DNA of 15,263 nucleotides from Chitinophagaceae bacterium UBA3961 (GTDB taxonomy: Bacteria; Bacteroidota; Bacteroidia; Chitinophagales; Chitinophagaceae), in the NCBI GenBank assembly GCA_002385265.1, contig DGDD01000165.1, positions 1 through 15,263 of the forward strand. Direction: 5' to 3'. Below, piece after piece: positions 1 through 6,768 of this stretch (position 1 is its first letter; each line of letters begins with the position of its first letter). The translations under genes and the position numbers were made by a program. A model generated the notes under the pieces. It was not told where the DNA came from, did no database searches, and saw only the letters and a list, made by a program, of their open reading frames with translations.

Positions 1-188
1 CTTCGACTGTGCCTTCGGCCCGCCCTTCGACAAGCTCAGGAACCGCTCAGGACAAGCCCGCAGCGGCAACGCAGCGAATCCCCGAGCCTTTGAGCCTCCG
101 TGGTTCTGTATTTCCTCGTCTCCTCGCATCTTCGTTCCTGTATTCCCCCCTGTTCCTCTACCTGTTCTTTCTCATCTTCCTCCCTCCT
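1..188. repeat. Gene-free left edge with dispersed-repeat sequence
   Basis: No convincing gene. Bases 22-41 carry the CCTTCGACAAGCTCAGG unit, a dispersed sequence seen in many bacterial genomes, followed by a second CTCAGG. Related sequence recurs at 6433-6472 and 9594-9625. The T/C-rich stretch at about 90-188 resembles a degenerate form of the CTCCGCG...TCTC modules found later in the window. An open frame crosses the region but translates as low-complexity proline, serine and leucine runs. No hairpin with a T-tract is seen after the response regulator stop. Confidence 0.5.
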
Positions 189-851
189 CTACTCCGGCAC
201 AAACAACCCCTTCCGCATCGCATATACCACAATACCCGCCATATTCTTTACTTCCATTTTTTCTTGAATGCGTTCGCGGTAGCCTTCTACGGTGCGGGTG
301 CTGATATCAAGTTTTGAGGCGATTTCTTTGCTGGAGTATTCCTGGCATATTAGGGTGATGATCTCTTTCTCTCTTGGAGTAAAGGTCACCGATTTGTTTT
401 TACGGAATGGATTGGGCTTGTTCTTTAAAATGATATGCGTGAGCTTTTCGTGTGTTTGTTTACAATAGTAATTTTCACCTTTGTACACGGCTTGGATGGC
501 CTCATACACTTCGTTCTTTGAGGCGTTTTTAATTAGATAGCTTTTTGCACCCGATTCAACCATATCGGTGATGAGGTTTTCACTGTCGTACATCGTGAGT
601 GCAATGATACCAACATGGGGGTAGTGTTCGGAAATTTGTCGAGCCGTTTGAACGCCATCTAATATTGGCATCTTCACATCTACAAATACTACATCAGGTT
701 TTAGAAGCGGAATTAATTCAAGCAGTTCTTTTCCATTGGAAGCTTGTCCTACCAATTTAATGTCTTTGAATTTTCCGATCATCACATCAAAGCCTTCTCG
801 AACCAGTTCATGGTCGTCGGCGATCATTACGCGAATAGGATGGAGGTTCAT
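189..851 (-). CDS. NarL/LuxR-family response regulator
   Basis: DNA-binding response regulator of 220 aa, the normal length for the NarL/FixJ class. The receiver domain covers about residues 6-120, with the acidic pair Asp12/Asp13, phosphoacceptor Asp58 in VVFVDVKMP, Thr86 and Lys108. A LuxR-type helix-turn-helix covers about residues 155-215 (FTPREKEIITLI, then SSKEIASKLDISTRTVEGYRERI). The frame is open upstream to 1013, but homology begins at the ATG at 851. That ATG overlaps the kinase stop in an ATGA arrangement, so translational coupling is likely. It is the last gene of the four-gene minus-strand operon and the expected phosphorylation target of the kinase. The regulon is unknown. The family call is firm; the role is inferred. 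Confidence 0.95.
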   Translation of the reverse strand: MNLHPIRVMIADDHELVREGFDVMIGKFKDIKLVGQASNGKELLELIPLLKPDVVFVDVKMPILDGVQTARQISEHYPHVGIIALTMYDSENLITDMVESGAKSYLIKNASKNEVYEAIQAVYKGENYYCKQTHEKLTHIILKNKPNPFRKNKSVTFTPREKEIITLICQEYSSKEIASKLDISTRTVEGYRERIQEKMEVKNMAGIVVYAMRKGLFVPE

Positions 852-1597
852 GAGTTCAAAGGTATGGTGAAAAGATAATGTGTACCTTTTTTCAGTTCGG
901 TTTCTAAGAATACTTGGCCTTTGAGGATGTCCATTCTGCTGAGTAGGTTTCTCATACCTAGTCCTTGCTGCGGCTTGTTTTGATCCCATTCGAAGCCAAT
1001 ACCATCGTCCCATGTTTCAATCAAGAACGATTTTTCATTGTGTGTTAATGTTATGGTGAAGTTTTTGGCTTGGGAGTGCTTAAAGGTATTGTGGATCACT
1101 TCCTGAAGCACCCGAAAACAATGCAGCGTTTTTTCGTTGGAGAGATTGGGGACTTCGGTTTTGGCTAGGGTTAGCGTAAGCTGTTCCGGTTTTCGAAGTT
1201 CTGCTAGGAATTCATTCAGGGCTTCTACCAATCCCTTTCTCAGCAAAGTATCAGGAAAGAGATTCTTTGAAATAGTTCGAACCTGACCTATGCCTTTGTC
1301 GAGCAAGTAAAGCGCTTTGATCATTTCATCTTTATCGGGGCCCTCCTGCAGATCCATGCTGGATACACGAAATTTGATCGACGTTAGAATGGGGCCGAGA
1401 TCGTCGTGAAGGTCAGACGACACACGTTGACGCTCGTTTTCGAGTGTCTTGATTTCCGCGTCTATTTTAGAAAGAAAGAATTCTTTGACTTTCTTGTGTT
1501 GACGGTACATTACAATTACAAACGTCAATAGAATAGCGCCGATCAGGAAGGCTGTTACGAGAACGGCATTGTAAAATTGTGTTTCTTGGGCATCCAT
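848..1597 (-). CDS. Sensor histidine kinase, HisKA_3/NarX-NreB type
   Basis: Membrane-anchored histidine kinase of 249 aa. One transmembrane helix spans about residues 10-30 and is followed by a short coiled coil. The dimerisation/phosphoacceptor motif is SSDLHDDLGPILTSIKF with His64. The ATPase domain has an N-box-like LQEVIHNTFKHS (residues 164-175), a G1 box DDGIG (197-201) and a G2 box GLGMRNLLSRM (212-222). There is no periplasmic sensor or PAS domain, so the signal probably arrives through a partner. The obvious candidate is the seven-helix protein just upstream, whose 3' end overlaps this gene by 43 bp. The start at 1597 is the only one that keeps the helix. It should phosphorylate the response regulator downstream. 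Confidence 0.94.
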   Translation of the reverse strand: MDAQETQFYNAVLVTAFLIGAILLTFVIVMYRQHKKVKEFFLSKIDAEIKTLENERQRVSSDLHDDLGPILTSIKFRVSSMDLQEGPDKDEMIKALYLLDKGIGQVRTISKNLFPDTLLRKGLVEALNEFLAELRKPEQLTLTLAKTEVPNLSNEKTLHCFRVLQEVIHNTFKHSQAKNFTITLTHNEKSFLIETWDDGIGFEWDQNKPQQGLGMRNLLSRMDILKGQVFLETELKKGTHYLFTIPLNS

Positions 1598-2217
1598 AAA
1601 ATCGCTAAGGCAAATAAGGTGTTTGAAAATATGTTCACGTATTGAAGCACTTCGTACAAATGAAAAAATAGGTTATTGGAGATGTTTAGTTTTATCAATA
1701 CAAAGAATTCAAAAATTGCTTTGTATACTCCGAAGATAATCAAACCGCTACATATTATAAAAGTTGAATCTTTTAAGAGCGAGCCTCTCACTTGAAATTT
1801 TAGGCTTCCGATTTTTTCAATGGATAGAAAAAAGATTACCGTCCAATTGACGACTCTACATAGGGAATTGAATTGATCAATCTTGTGTAAATAAAAGTTA
1901 TCGATCGTCCACGTAATAACAACAATTACCGCCAATATGGCGTAAGGTTTTTTGTTCTTTTTAAATACATTCCAGTAATAGAATATTATTAAATAAAGCA
2001 ACACTTCCACCAACACATATATATTTGCGATGATTGCATTGCTCCACTTGTTTACTGTTATTATCCACTGACTGATTGATTCAACAAATAAAGCGAAAAC
2101 ACATAGAGATACGAACCATCTGTTCGCGATGGCGAGCGATTTGTATTTGATGCAACCAATAACAGCGGCCGGAATAGTTGAGAATCCGGCCACTGTTACT
2201 AATAGAAAAATGTCCAT
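1555..2217 (-). CDS. Seven-helix membrane protein, putative sensory partner of the kinase
   Basis: Protein of 220 aa with about seven hydrophobic helices (roughly residues 3-23, 33-54, 62-84, 92-111, 119-137, 150-175 and 188-209) and almost no soluble domain. I do not recognise a named family. Its 3' end overlaps the kinase start by 43 bp out of frame, and its ATG lies 1 bp after the stop of the 130-aa gene, so all four genes are probably co-transcribed. The kinase has only a single helix and no sensor. A membrane sensor or kinase anchor role is therefore plausible by context, but nothing in the sequence names a ligand. The last residues (MPKKHNFTMPFS) are cytoplasmic-looking. Confidence 0.85.
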   Translation of the reverse strand: MDIFLLVTVAGFSTIPAAVIGCIKYKSLAIANRWFVSLCVFALFVESISQWIITVNKWSNAIIANIYVLVEVLLYLIIFYYWNVFKKNKKPYAILAVIVVITWTIDNFYLHKIDQFNSLCRVVNWTVIFFLSIEKIGSLKFQVRGSLLKDSTFIICSGLIIFGVYKAIFEFFVLIKLNISNNLFFHLYEVLQYVNIFSNTLFALAILWMPKKHNFTMPFS

Positions 2218-2218
2218 T

Positions 2219-2611
2219 TTAAGAGATTAAGCTACAGCCGGGTGGCGGGCAAACAGGTGGGCATCTCGTTGCATCCTCACCAATTACGCCATCTCCGTCT
2301 TCCACACATTCATTTTCATTGATGATGGAAGAAGGAAGAATGTCGGCTCCCGAGCTATTATACCCTACTAATATAGCATGAATGCTCAAATCTTCTTTCA
2401 TGCCATAATAAATTCTTAGACCGACACAGTCGGTTTGGACCATAATACGATCCACAATGGAGCGCTCGAAAGATTCTGCGGTGCAGAAAACGGTGCCGGC
2501 TGAAATGTCGGACCTTAAAATGTTGCTTTTTTCATTTTGAAAACGATTGATCAGTTCTTTTGCTACTGCTAAACTGATCTCATGTGCATTGCCTTGACCA
2601 TTGGTTGTCAT
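2219..2611 (-). CDS. Small protein with Cys/Pro-rich C-terminal tail
   Basis: First gene of the operon, 130 aa, ATG at 2611. There is no signal peptide or membrane helix. The N-terminal half is predicted helical (AKELINRFQNEKSNIL). The middle has a mixed segment with CVGLRIYYGMKEDLSIHAILVGYN. An acidic stretch follows (ENECVEDGDGVIGED), and the tail RCPPVCPPPGCS carries three cysteines among prolines. I recall similar short proteins with CPPxCPPP tails in Chitinophagaceae-like genomes but no known function. A tail like this could bind metal or join in disulfides; that is a guess. Position suggests it is an input or accessory component of the signalling unit. Confidence 0.8.
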   Translation of the reverse strand: MTTNGQGNAHEISLAVAKELINRFQNEKSNILRSDISAGTVFCTAESFERSIVDRIMVQTDCVGLRIYYGMKEDLSIHAILVGYNSSGADILPSSIINENECVEDGDGVIGEDATRCPPVCPPPGCSLIS

Positions 2612-2691
2612 GTTACTGGATTTATGGGTTTAGAATAGACCTCTAAAATGTTTATTCAACCCTAAATCCACCATCCGTATTATTCCCTAAG

Positions 2692-2844
2692 CCTACCCCG
2701 AATTTTTCCCCTTGATGAAAACACCTACTCCCCCTGTTCAATATACTTGATCGGCATAAGGTTTATTGAAGCAAGAACGGGAAGTAGGTGAAAAGGAATG
2801 CAATTGGTGCAAGGTAGGGGAGAGGTGAGATTTGGAGTAGGGTA
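2692..2844. promoter_or_regulatory. Cluster of mirrored CCTAC / GTAGG motifs upstream of the signalling operon
   Basis: CCTACCCC at 2692-2699, CACCTACTCCCCC at 2722-2734, GAAGTAGGTG at 2781-2790, GGTAGGGGAG at 2813-2822 and GGAGTAGGG at 2834-2842. The second and third form an inverted pair around CACCTACT/AGTAGGTG about 55 bp apart. Repeated, mirrored motifs upstream of a NarL-type operon suggest regulator binding sites, possibly for the operon's own response regulator. That is inference. I could not place a clear promoter box between here and 2611. Confidence 0.35.
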
Positions 2845-2861
2845 TTTATACGGGGAAGGGG

Positions 2862-2946
2862 AATTAATAATTAAATAAGTAATAATTAATAATGAAACAG
2901 CTCGAGTAATTAATAATTAATAAGTAATAATTAATAATGAAACAGC
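2862..2946. repeat. AT-rich direct repeat, two 39-40 bp copies
   Basis: Copy one is 2862-2901 and copy two 2908-2946. They are nearly identical (one extra A in copy one) and built from AATTAATAATTAA, TAAGTAATAATTAATAATG and AAACAGC. They are separated by TCGAGT. A similar AATTAATAATGAA stretch lies before the aguA terminator at about 5397-5409. The composition differs sharply from the flanking G-rich motifs. Confidence 0.75.
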
Positions 2947-3278
2947 CGGCAGTCAGGCTGATTGAACTTCAGTCCATCTGTCCCGTGAGGAATCAAATGG
3001 GAAGAGGCGATAGCCTATACTGGAAACGAGCAAAAGTGGAAAAGTGGAACAAGGAATTACGGAGCGACTGCCAACGCTGCGTTACCGCTGCGGACGCTGC
3101 GCCGCTGCGGTAAAAATTGGGAAATAACATTTGACCAGAAGGCCGTCAGGTTGATCGAATTTCGGAGTCTAATCTGTGAGAATCTGTTTTAATCCGAGGA
3201 ATCTGTGGTTAAAACATTCATTTGCAGAAAACAGTATCATTCCTCTATTTTTTCTTTAGCTTCAAAATTAGCCAACTA

Positions 3279-3330
3279 GTTCCCTCTACCGCAACGAAAC
3301 AAAGAACGCAAAGAATCGCAACGTTCTTCC
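3279..3330 (-). repeat. Inverted, partial copy of the mosaic repeat
   Basis: CCCTCTACCGCAACGAAACA followed by AAGAACGCAAAGAATCGCAACG is, on the opposite strand, the same order of words as at 7321-7360 (cgTATCTTTGCGTTCG then TTGCGGTAGAGGG). It is therefore a diverged, opposite-orientation copy of the repeat clusters at 6300-6750, 7262-7512 and 9566-9850. Confidence 0.6.
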
Positions 3331-3367
3331 CTTGCTCTTAAGGTTCCCTTCATCCCACTTTTTTTCA

Positions 3368-3375
3368 TACTTTTG
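3368..3375 (+). promoter_or_regulatory. Bacteroidota-type promoter -7 box for aguB-aguA
   Basis: TACTTTTG matches the Bacteroidota -7 consensus TAnnTTTG exactly and sits 15 bp before the aguB ATG, implying a leader of about ten bases. A good -33 TTTG is not seen (the area near 3344 reads GGTTCC). The TTG inside this box is in frame with aguB and could be mistaken for its start. Confidence 0.6.
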
Positions 3376-3390
3376 CAGAAATTTTACCCC

Positions 3391-4266
3391 ATGTCTAAAG
3401 TCCAAATCGGCCTTGTGCAAATGACTTGTTCTGCTGATAAAGAGGCGAATTTAAATAAGGCTATTGAGAAAACGCGTGAAGCGGCGGCGAAAGGCGCGCA
3501 GATCGTGTGTTTGCAAGAACTTTTTACATCACTGTACTTCTGCGATGTGGAAGATTACGAGAATTTTAAACTGGCAGAAGCGATTCCGGGTGCATCAACC
3601 GACAAATTGAGCGCCGTGGCCAAAGAACTGGGCGTGGTAATCATCGCCTCCCTGTTTGAAAAAAGAGCGCAAGGACTGTATCACAATACGACCGCTGTAT
3701 TGGACGCCGATGGTACCTACCTCGGTAAATACCGCAAAATGCATATCCCCGACGATCCCGCTTATTACGAGAAGTTTTACTTCACCCCGGGCGACCTCGG
3801 TTACAAAGTATTCAAAACCGCTTTCGGCACCATCGGTATCCTCATTTGCTGGGATCAATGGTATCCTGAAGCTTCACGCATCACCGCTTTAATGGGTGCT
3901 GAAATTCTATTTTACCCCACTGCTATTGGCTGGGCTACTTCGCAAGATGAAGCCACCAATACCGAACAATACAATGCATGGCAAACCATCCAACGCTCAC
4001 ATGCCGTTGCAAACGGCGTGCATGTGGTGAGCGTGAACCGTGTTGGTTTGGAACAAAATGGTGCTATGAAATTCTGGGGTGGTTCCTTCGTAGCCAATCC
4101 ATTCGGAACCTTATTGTACAAAGCTTCTCACGATCAAGAAGAAGTGACTGTGGTGGAGATCGATATCACCAAAACAGATCGCTACCGCACTCATTGGCCG
4201 TTCTTGAGAGATCGCAGAATCGATTCTTACGGTCCAATCACAAAACGCTATATCGACGAAAGCTAA
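3391..4266 (+). CDS. aguB: N-carbamoylputrescine amidase
   Basis: Carbon-nitrogen hydrolase (nitrilase superfamily) that converts N-carbamoylputrescine to putrescine, CO2 and ammonia in the cytoplasm. It has 291 aa, the usual AguB length. The catalytic triad is visible: Glu43 in QELFTSLYF, Lys116 in GKYRKMHIPDD and Cys153 in LICWDQWYPE. The ending FLRDRRIDSYGPITKRY is also typical. The ATG at 3391 (MSKVQIGLVQMTC) is preferred over an in-frame TTG at 3373, because that TTG lies inside the promoter box and homology starts at SKVQIGLVQ. The gene is 22 bp upstream of aguA, the preceding enzyme of the pathway, which supports this substrate over other nitrilase substrates. Confidence 0.95.
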   Translation: MSKVQIGLVQMTCSADKEANLNKAIEKTREAAAKGAQIVCLQELFTSLYFCDVEDYENFKLAEAIPGASTDKLSAVAKELGVVIIASLFEKRAQGLYHNTTAVLDADGTYLGKYRKMHIPDDPAYYEKFYFTPGDLGYKVFKTAFGTIGILICWDQWYPEASRITALMGAEILFYPTAIGWATSQDEATNTEQYNAWQTIQRSHAVANGVHVVSVNRVGLEQNGAMKFWGGSFVANPFGTLLYKASHDQEEVTVVEIDITKTDRYRTHWPFLRDRRIDSYGPITKRYIDES

Positions 4267-4288
4267 TTTCAACCCTAACAACTGAACT

Positions 4289-5377
4289 GTGCAAACATCA
4301 TTCATACATCGTTTCTTCGCTCCGGAAAGTTTTGGTGGTGGTAAAACACCGCGTGAATTGGGCTATGCCTTTCCGGCTGAATTTGCGCGCCACCGCGCCA
4401 CCTGGCTGAGCTGGCCACACAAAGAAGCAAGCTGGCCCGATAAAATTCATACCATCTTCCCTTACTACGCTCAATTCATTAAAGAGTTGACCAAAAGTGA
4501 GCGCGTGTGCATCAACGTTATTGATGGCACGATGAAGAGTTTTGCAATGGGACATTTAGTAGAAGCAGGAGTGGACCTTTCCAAAGTGGATTTCTTTTTT
4601 CATCCCACCAACGATGCTTGGTGCCGCGATCACGGTCCGGCCTTCCTCATCAATGAAAAGGCGGAACAGCGCAAGATCATTGTTGATTGGGATTACAATG
4701 CCTGGGGCGGAAAATATCCTCCACACGATTTAGACGATAACATTCCTACACTTGTTGGACAAGCGTTGAACTTACCTGTGGTTTATCCGGGTATCATCAT
4801 GGAAGGTGGATCTGTTGAGTTTAACGGAGCCGGAACAGTGATGACTTCAACGGCTTGTTTGTTGAACCCTAATAGAAACCCGCATTTGAATCAAGCGCAG
4901 ATCGAGCAGTTCTTGTGCGACTACTATGGTCAGCAACAAGTGCTGTGGGTAGAGGAAGGTATTATTGGAGATGATACGGATGGACATATCGATGATACGG
5001 TACGTTTTACCAATGAAGATACTGTGATCACTGTGGTGGAAGAAGATAAGAACGATGAGAATTATGAATTGCTGCAAACCAATTTGAAGCAGTTAAAAGC
5101 CATGCGACTTCATAATGGAAAGGCATTGAATATTGTTGAATTACCGATGCCCGATGCGGTGATTTGGGAAGACCAACGCTTGCCGGCTTCTTATGCAAAT
5201 TTCTATATTGCGAATCATGCAGTGATTGTGCCTACTTTCCGATCTAAGAAAGACGACAAGGCTTTACAAATTATTCAGAGTTGTTTCCCTGATAGAGCAG
5301 TGGTGGGGATTGATTCAACAGAGATTATCTGGGGTTTGGGAAGTTTTCATTGCTTGAGTCAGCAGGAACCGGAGTAA
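4289..5377 (+). CDS. aguA: Agmatine deiminase
   Basis: Converts agmatine to N-carbamoylputrescine and ammonia; a guanidine-modifying enzyme of the peptidyl-arginine deiminase fold, 362 aa. Family motifs are RATWLSWPHKEASWP, WCRDHGPAFL, DWDYNAWGGKYPPHD, MEGGSVEFNGAGT, LLNPNRNPHL, DDTDGHIDDTVRF and, near the C-terminus, GLGSFHCLSQQEP with nucleophile Cys355. No in-frame ATG exists before the conserved TPRELGY start region. A GTG at 4289 gives about 20 extra residues (MQTSFIHRFFAPESFGGGK); a TTG inside RELGY is the other option. The function is secure; the exact N-terminus is not. Arginine decarboxylase, the source of agmatine, is not in the window. Confidence 0.94.
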   Translation: MQTSFIHRFFAPESFGGGKTPRELGYAFPAEFARHRATWLSWPHKEASWPDKIHTIFPYYAQFIKELTKSERVCINVIDGTMKSFAMGHLVEAGVDLSKVDFFFHPTNDAWCRDHGPAFLINEKAEQRKIIVDWDYNAWGGKYPPHDLDDNIPTLVGQALNLPVVYPGIIMEGGSVEFNGAGTVMTSTACLLNPNRNPHLNQAQIEQFLCDYYGQQQVLWVEEGIIGDDTDGHIDDTVRFTNEDTVITVVEEDKNDENYELLQTNLKQLKAMRLHNGKALNIVELPMPDAVIWEDQRLPASYANFYIANHAVIVPTFRSKKDDKALQIIQSCFPDRAVVGIDSTEIIWGLGSFHCLSQQEPE

Positions 5378-5407
5378 ATTAAGGAGTAAGAATTAAGAAT
5401 TAATAAT

Positions 5408-5434
5408 GAAGCGGGCTGATGGCTCGCTTTTTTT
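5408..5434 (+). terminator. Rho-independent terminator of aguB-aguA
   Basis: Stem AGCGGGC (5410-5416), loop TGATG, stem GCTCGCT (5422-5428) with one G-T pair, then a run of T to 5434. It lies about 30 bp after the aguA stop on the same strand. Confidence 0.85.
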
Positions 5435-5463
5435 GTATACAAAGAGATACTTCTCTTTTTCTT

Positions 5464-5596
5464 TTTTGACCACGGATAGCACAGATTAAAACAGATAAAC
5501 ACAGATTAGAGCACAAGTATTTAATTTTGCTGATTGAACAAGAGTCTCTAATCTGTGTAAATCGGCTGCTAAAATCTGTGTTATCCGTGGTCAAAA
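5464..5596. repeat. Large imperfect inverted repeat between convergent genes
   Basis: TTTTGACCACGGATA (5464-5478) is mirrored exactly by TATCCGTGGTCAAAA (5582-5596). Pairing continues inward with mismatches and small indels through CACAGATT to ATTAGAG (near 5511) and CTCTAAT (near 5545). Arms are about 50 bp and the loop about 33 bp. The CACGGATA/CACAGATT vocabulary is a dispersed intergenic repeat type in environmental bacteria, and related words occur at 3170-3210. It lies between the 3' ends of aguA and the methyltransferase, so it could act as a two-way terminator. The remaining stretch to 5692 has a small tandem TAATGCCTAA repeat and no gene. Confidence 0.85.
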
Positions 5597-5692
5597 GGTC
5601 TAATGCCTAAGGCCTAATGCCTAAAACACAGAACTCAAAAACTTAAAACTTGATCTAAAGGCTATCTGTAGTGAGAATTTTAAGACTAGCGT

Positions 5693-6274
5693 TTAACAAA
5701 TCTTCACAAACACCTCCCTCCCCATTCTCGGCTTAATGGAATTATAGCAAGGCGCTATTTCAACGAACATAAAGAATCGAGTGAAAAGAGCTTGGTATTC
5801 GGATTGATGCCCACCGAAGGGAGGTCCGCCCGGGAAATCGGTATTGAACAGTACGCCCACTAACTTGCCCTTTGGAGCGAGGAGGGTTTTCATTTTAAGC
5901 GCATAGTCTTGACGAAGCGAAGGGTCTAAAGCGCAGAAGAAAGTTTGTTCTAAAATTAGATCAAAGGATCCGGTGAATTCAAAGAAGTTAGCATTCACTA
6001 CTTTTAGTCCTTTCTCAATTGCATGCGTGTTTGAAGAAATAAGCTTGTAGCATACTTCTTTTGAGATATCCACTACCGTTACATCGGTAAATCCTTTCTC
6101 AATTAAATAAAGGGCTTCGTAGCTGTTACCACCACCGGGTATTAGTATCCGAATGTTTTTATCGGTCAATTGATCGATGTATTCTTTCAAGGGATCGCTC
6201 ACGGATCCAATATCCCATCCGGTTTCTTTGTTTTTATAGCGTTCATCCCAGTAATTGGCGTCGAGTGTTGGCAT
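5693..6274 (-). CDS. TPMT-family SAM-dependent methyltransferase
   Basis: Cytoplasmic class I methyltransferase of 193 aa in the thiopurine S-methyltransferase (TPMT) family. Characteristic segments are YWDERYKNKETGWDIG with SDPLKEYIDQL (residues 8-36), the SAM-binding loop ILIPGGGNSYEALYL (43-57), VTVVDIS (65-71), FDLILEQTFFCALDP (104-118), KLVGVLFN (137-144), the GGPPFGGHQSEY loop (149-160) and the ending NSIKPRMGREVFV. Bacterial members may methylate thiols, halides or thiocyanate; the sequence does not decide the substrate. It is monocistronic as far as can be seen: a repeat cluster lies upstream, and the large inverted repeat lies downstream. Confidence 0.9.
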   Translation of the reverse strand: MPTLDANYWDERYKNKETGWDIGSVSDPLKEYIDQLTDKNIRILIPGGGNSYEALYLIEKGFTDVTVVDISKEVCYKLISSNTHAIEKGLKVVNANFFEFTGSFDLILEQTFFCALDPSLRQDYALKMKTLLAPKGKLVGVLFNTDFPGGPPFGGHQSEYQALFTRFFMFVEIAPCYNSIKPRMGREVFVKIC

Positions 6275-6289
6275 GGGGGAGTTTTGGGG

Positions 6290-6297
6290 TAAAGATA
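6290..6297 (-). promoter_or_regulatory. Candidate -7 box for the methyltransferase gene
   Basis: On the minus strand TATCTTTA, one base from TAnnTTTG, 15 bp before the ATG. That is the same spacing as the better aguB box. No -33 element is evident. Confidence 0.35.
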
Positions 6298-6299
6298 GG

Positions 6300-6750
6300 G
6301 AAGAATGAGACGCAGAGTTGTTTTTGGACGCAGAGTGGGCGGAGGCGCCGAGGAACGCAGAGAGATTTTTTTTGGACGCAGAGATGGCGGAGTCGCTGAG
6401 CTACGCAGAGGAATTACGTTGCGTACCGTTACGTGGTCCCTGAGCCAACCGGAGGTTGAGTCGAAGGGCGTTGTTACGTTGCGGTAGAGTAAACTGATTG
6501 GAATACAGGATTCACCGCAGAGTCCGCGAAGAGCGCGAAGAAGTCGCAGAGAGGGTTTTTCGTTGCGTACCGTTGCGTTCGTTGAGTCTTTGCGGTAGAG
6601 GGAAAAGATTGAAGAATTAGGGTCACCGCAGAGCCCGCGAAGAGCGCAAAGAAGTCGCAAAGAGTATTTTATATTTCTCCGCGCATCTCTTTCCCTCCTT
6701 CTCTCCGCGATGAACAAGAGGAACGCGGAGATACAGAGGTTTATGATAAA
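6300..6750. repeat. Mosaic repeat cluster 1
   Basis: Gene-free stretch built of repeated modules. Word D (GACGCAGAG...CGCTGAGCTACGCAGAGG) occurs about twice, at 6309-6358 (diverged) and 6376-6412. Word E (CCGGAGGTTGAGTCGAAGGG) is at 6449-6468. Word A (begins TCACCGCAGAG, ends GAAGTCGCARAGAG) is at 6512-6552 and 6623-6664. Word B (TCTTTGCGGTAGAGGGAAAA then GATTGAAGAATTAGG) is at 6587-6621. Word C (TTCTCCGCGCATCTCTTTCC, then CTCCTTCTCTCCGCGATGAA) is at 6675-6714. The same words recur in different order at 7262-7512 and 9566-9850. Long frames run through both strands but encode only repeat-derived Arg/Leu/Ser-rich text. Confidence 0.85.
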
Positions 6751-6768
6751 CAGGATTCAACAAGTATA

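Larger units (their letters stand above)
2612..3367. other. Gene-free intergenic region between divergent operons
   Basis: About 750 bp without a credible gene, between the minus-strand signalling operon and aguB. Besides the motif cluster and AT-rich repeat listed separately, it holds two diverged copies of a GTCAGGYTGATYGAA sequence (about 2950-2980 and 3146-3176). It also has a CGCTGCGG-rich low-complexity patch (3075-3113) and an AATCTGTG...TTTTAATCCG stretch at 3170-3210 related to the large inverted repeat at 5464-5596. Confidence 0.6.

Noticed and set aside
9..317. Plus-strand open frame of 102 codons at the left edge
   Set aside because: It lies over dispersed repeat sequence and the antisense of the response regulator 3' end; the translation is low-complexity with no domain.
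3373..3390. TTG at 3373 as the aguB start
   Set aside because: It lies inside the TACTTTTG promoter box, and family homology begins at the ATG at 3391.
3595..3858. Antisense and shifted frames over aguB and aguA (such as 3595-3858, 3978-4409, 4298-4555)
   Set aside because: They are shadows of strongly coding genes with clear catalytic motifs in the other frame.
5400..5594. Minus-strand open frame through the large inverted repeat
   Set aside because: It is entirely repeat-derived, and the inverted repeat plus terminator explain the sequence.
6500..6670. CRISPR array among the regularly recurring words
   Set aside because: Repeats are of several kinds, irregularly spaced and in variable order, with no unique spacers of constant length and no cas genes.
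6199..6717. Long Arg/Leu/Ser-rich minus-strand frame across repeat cluster 1
   Set aside because: Its text repeats with the modules (LRALRGLCG) and overlaps the methyltransferase start. Similar frames at 6305-6487, 7375-7569, 9573-9878 and 9673-9966 have the same cause.
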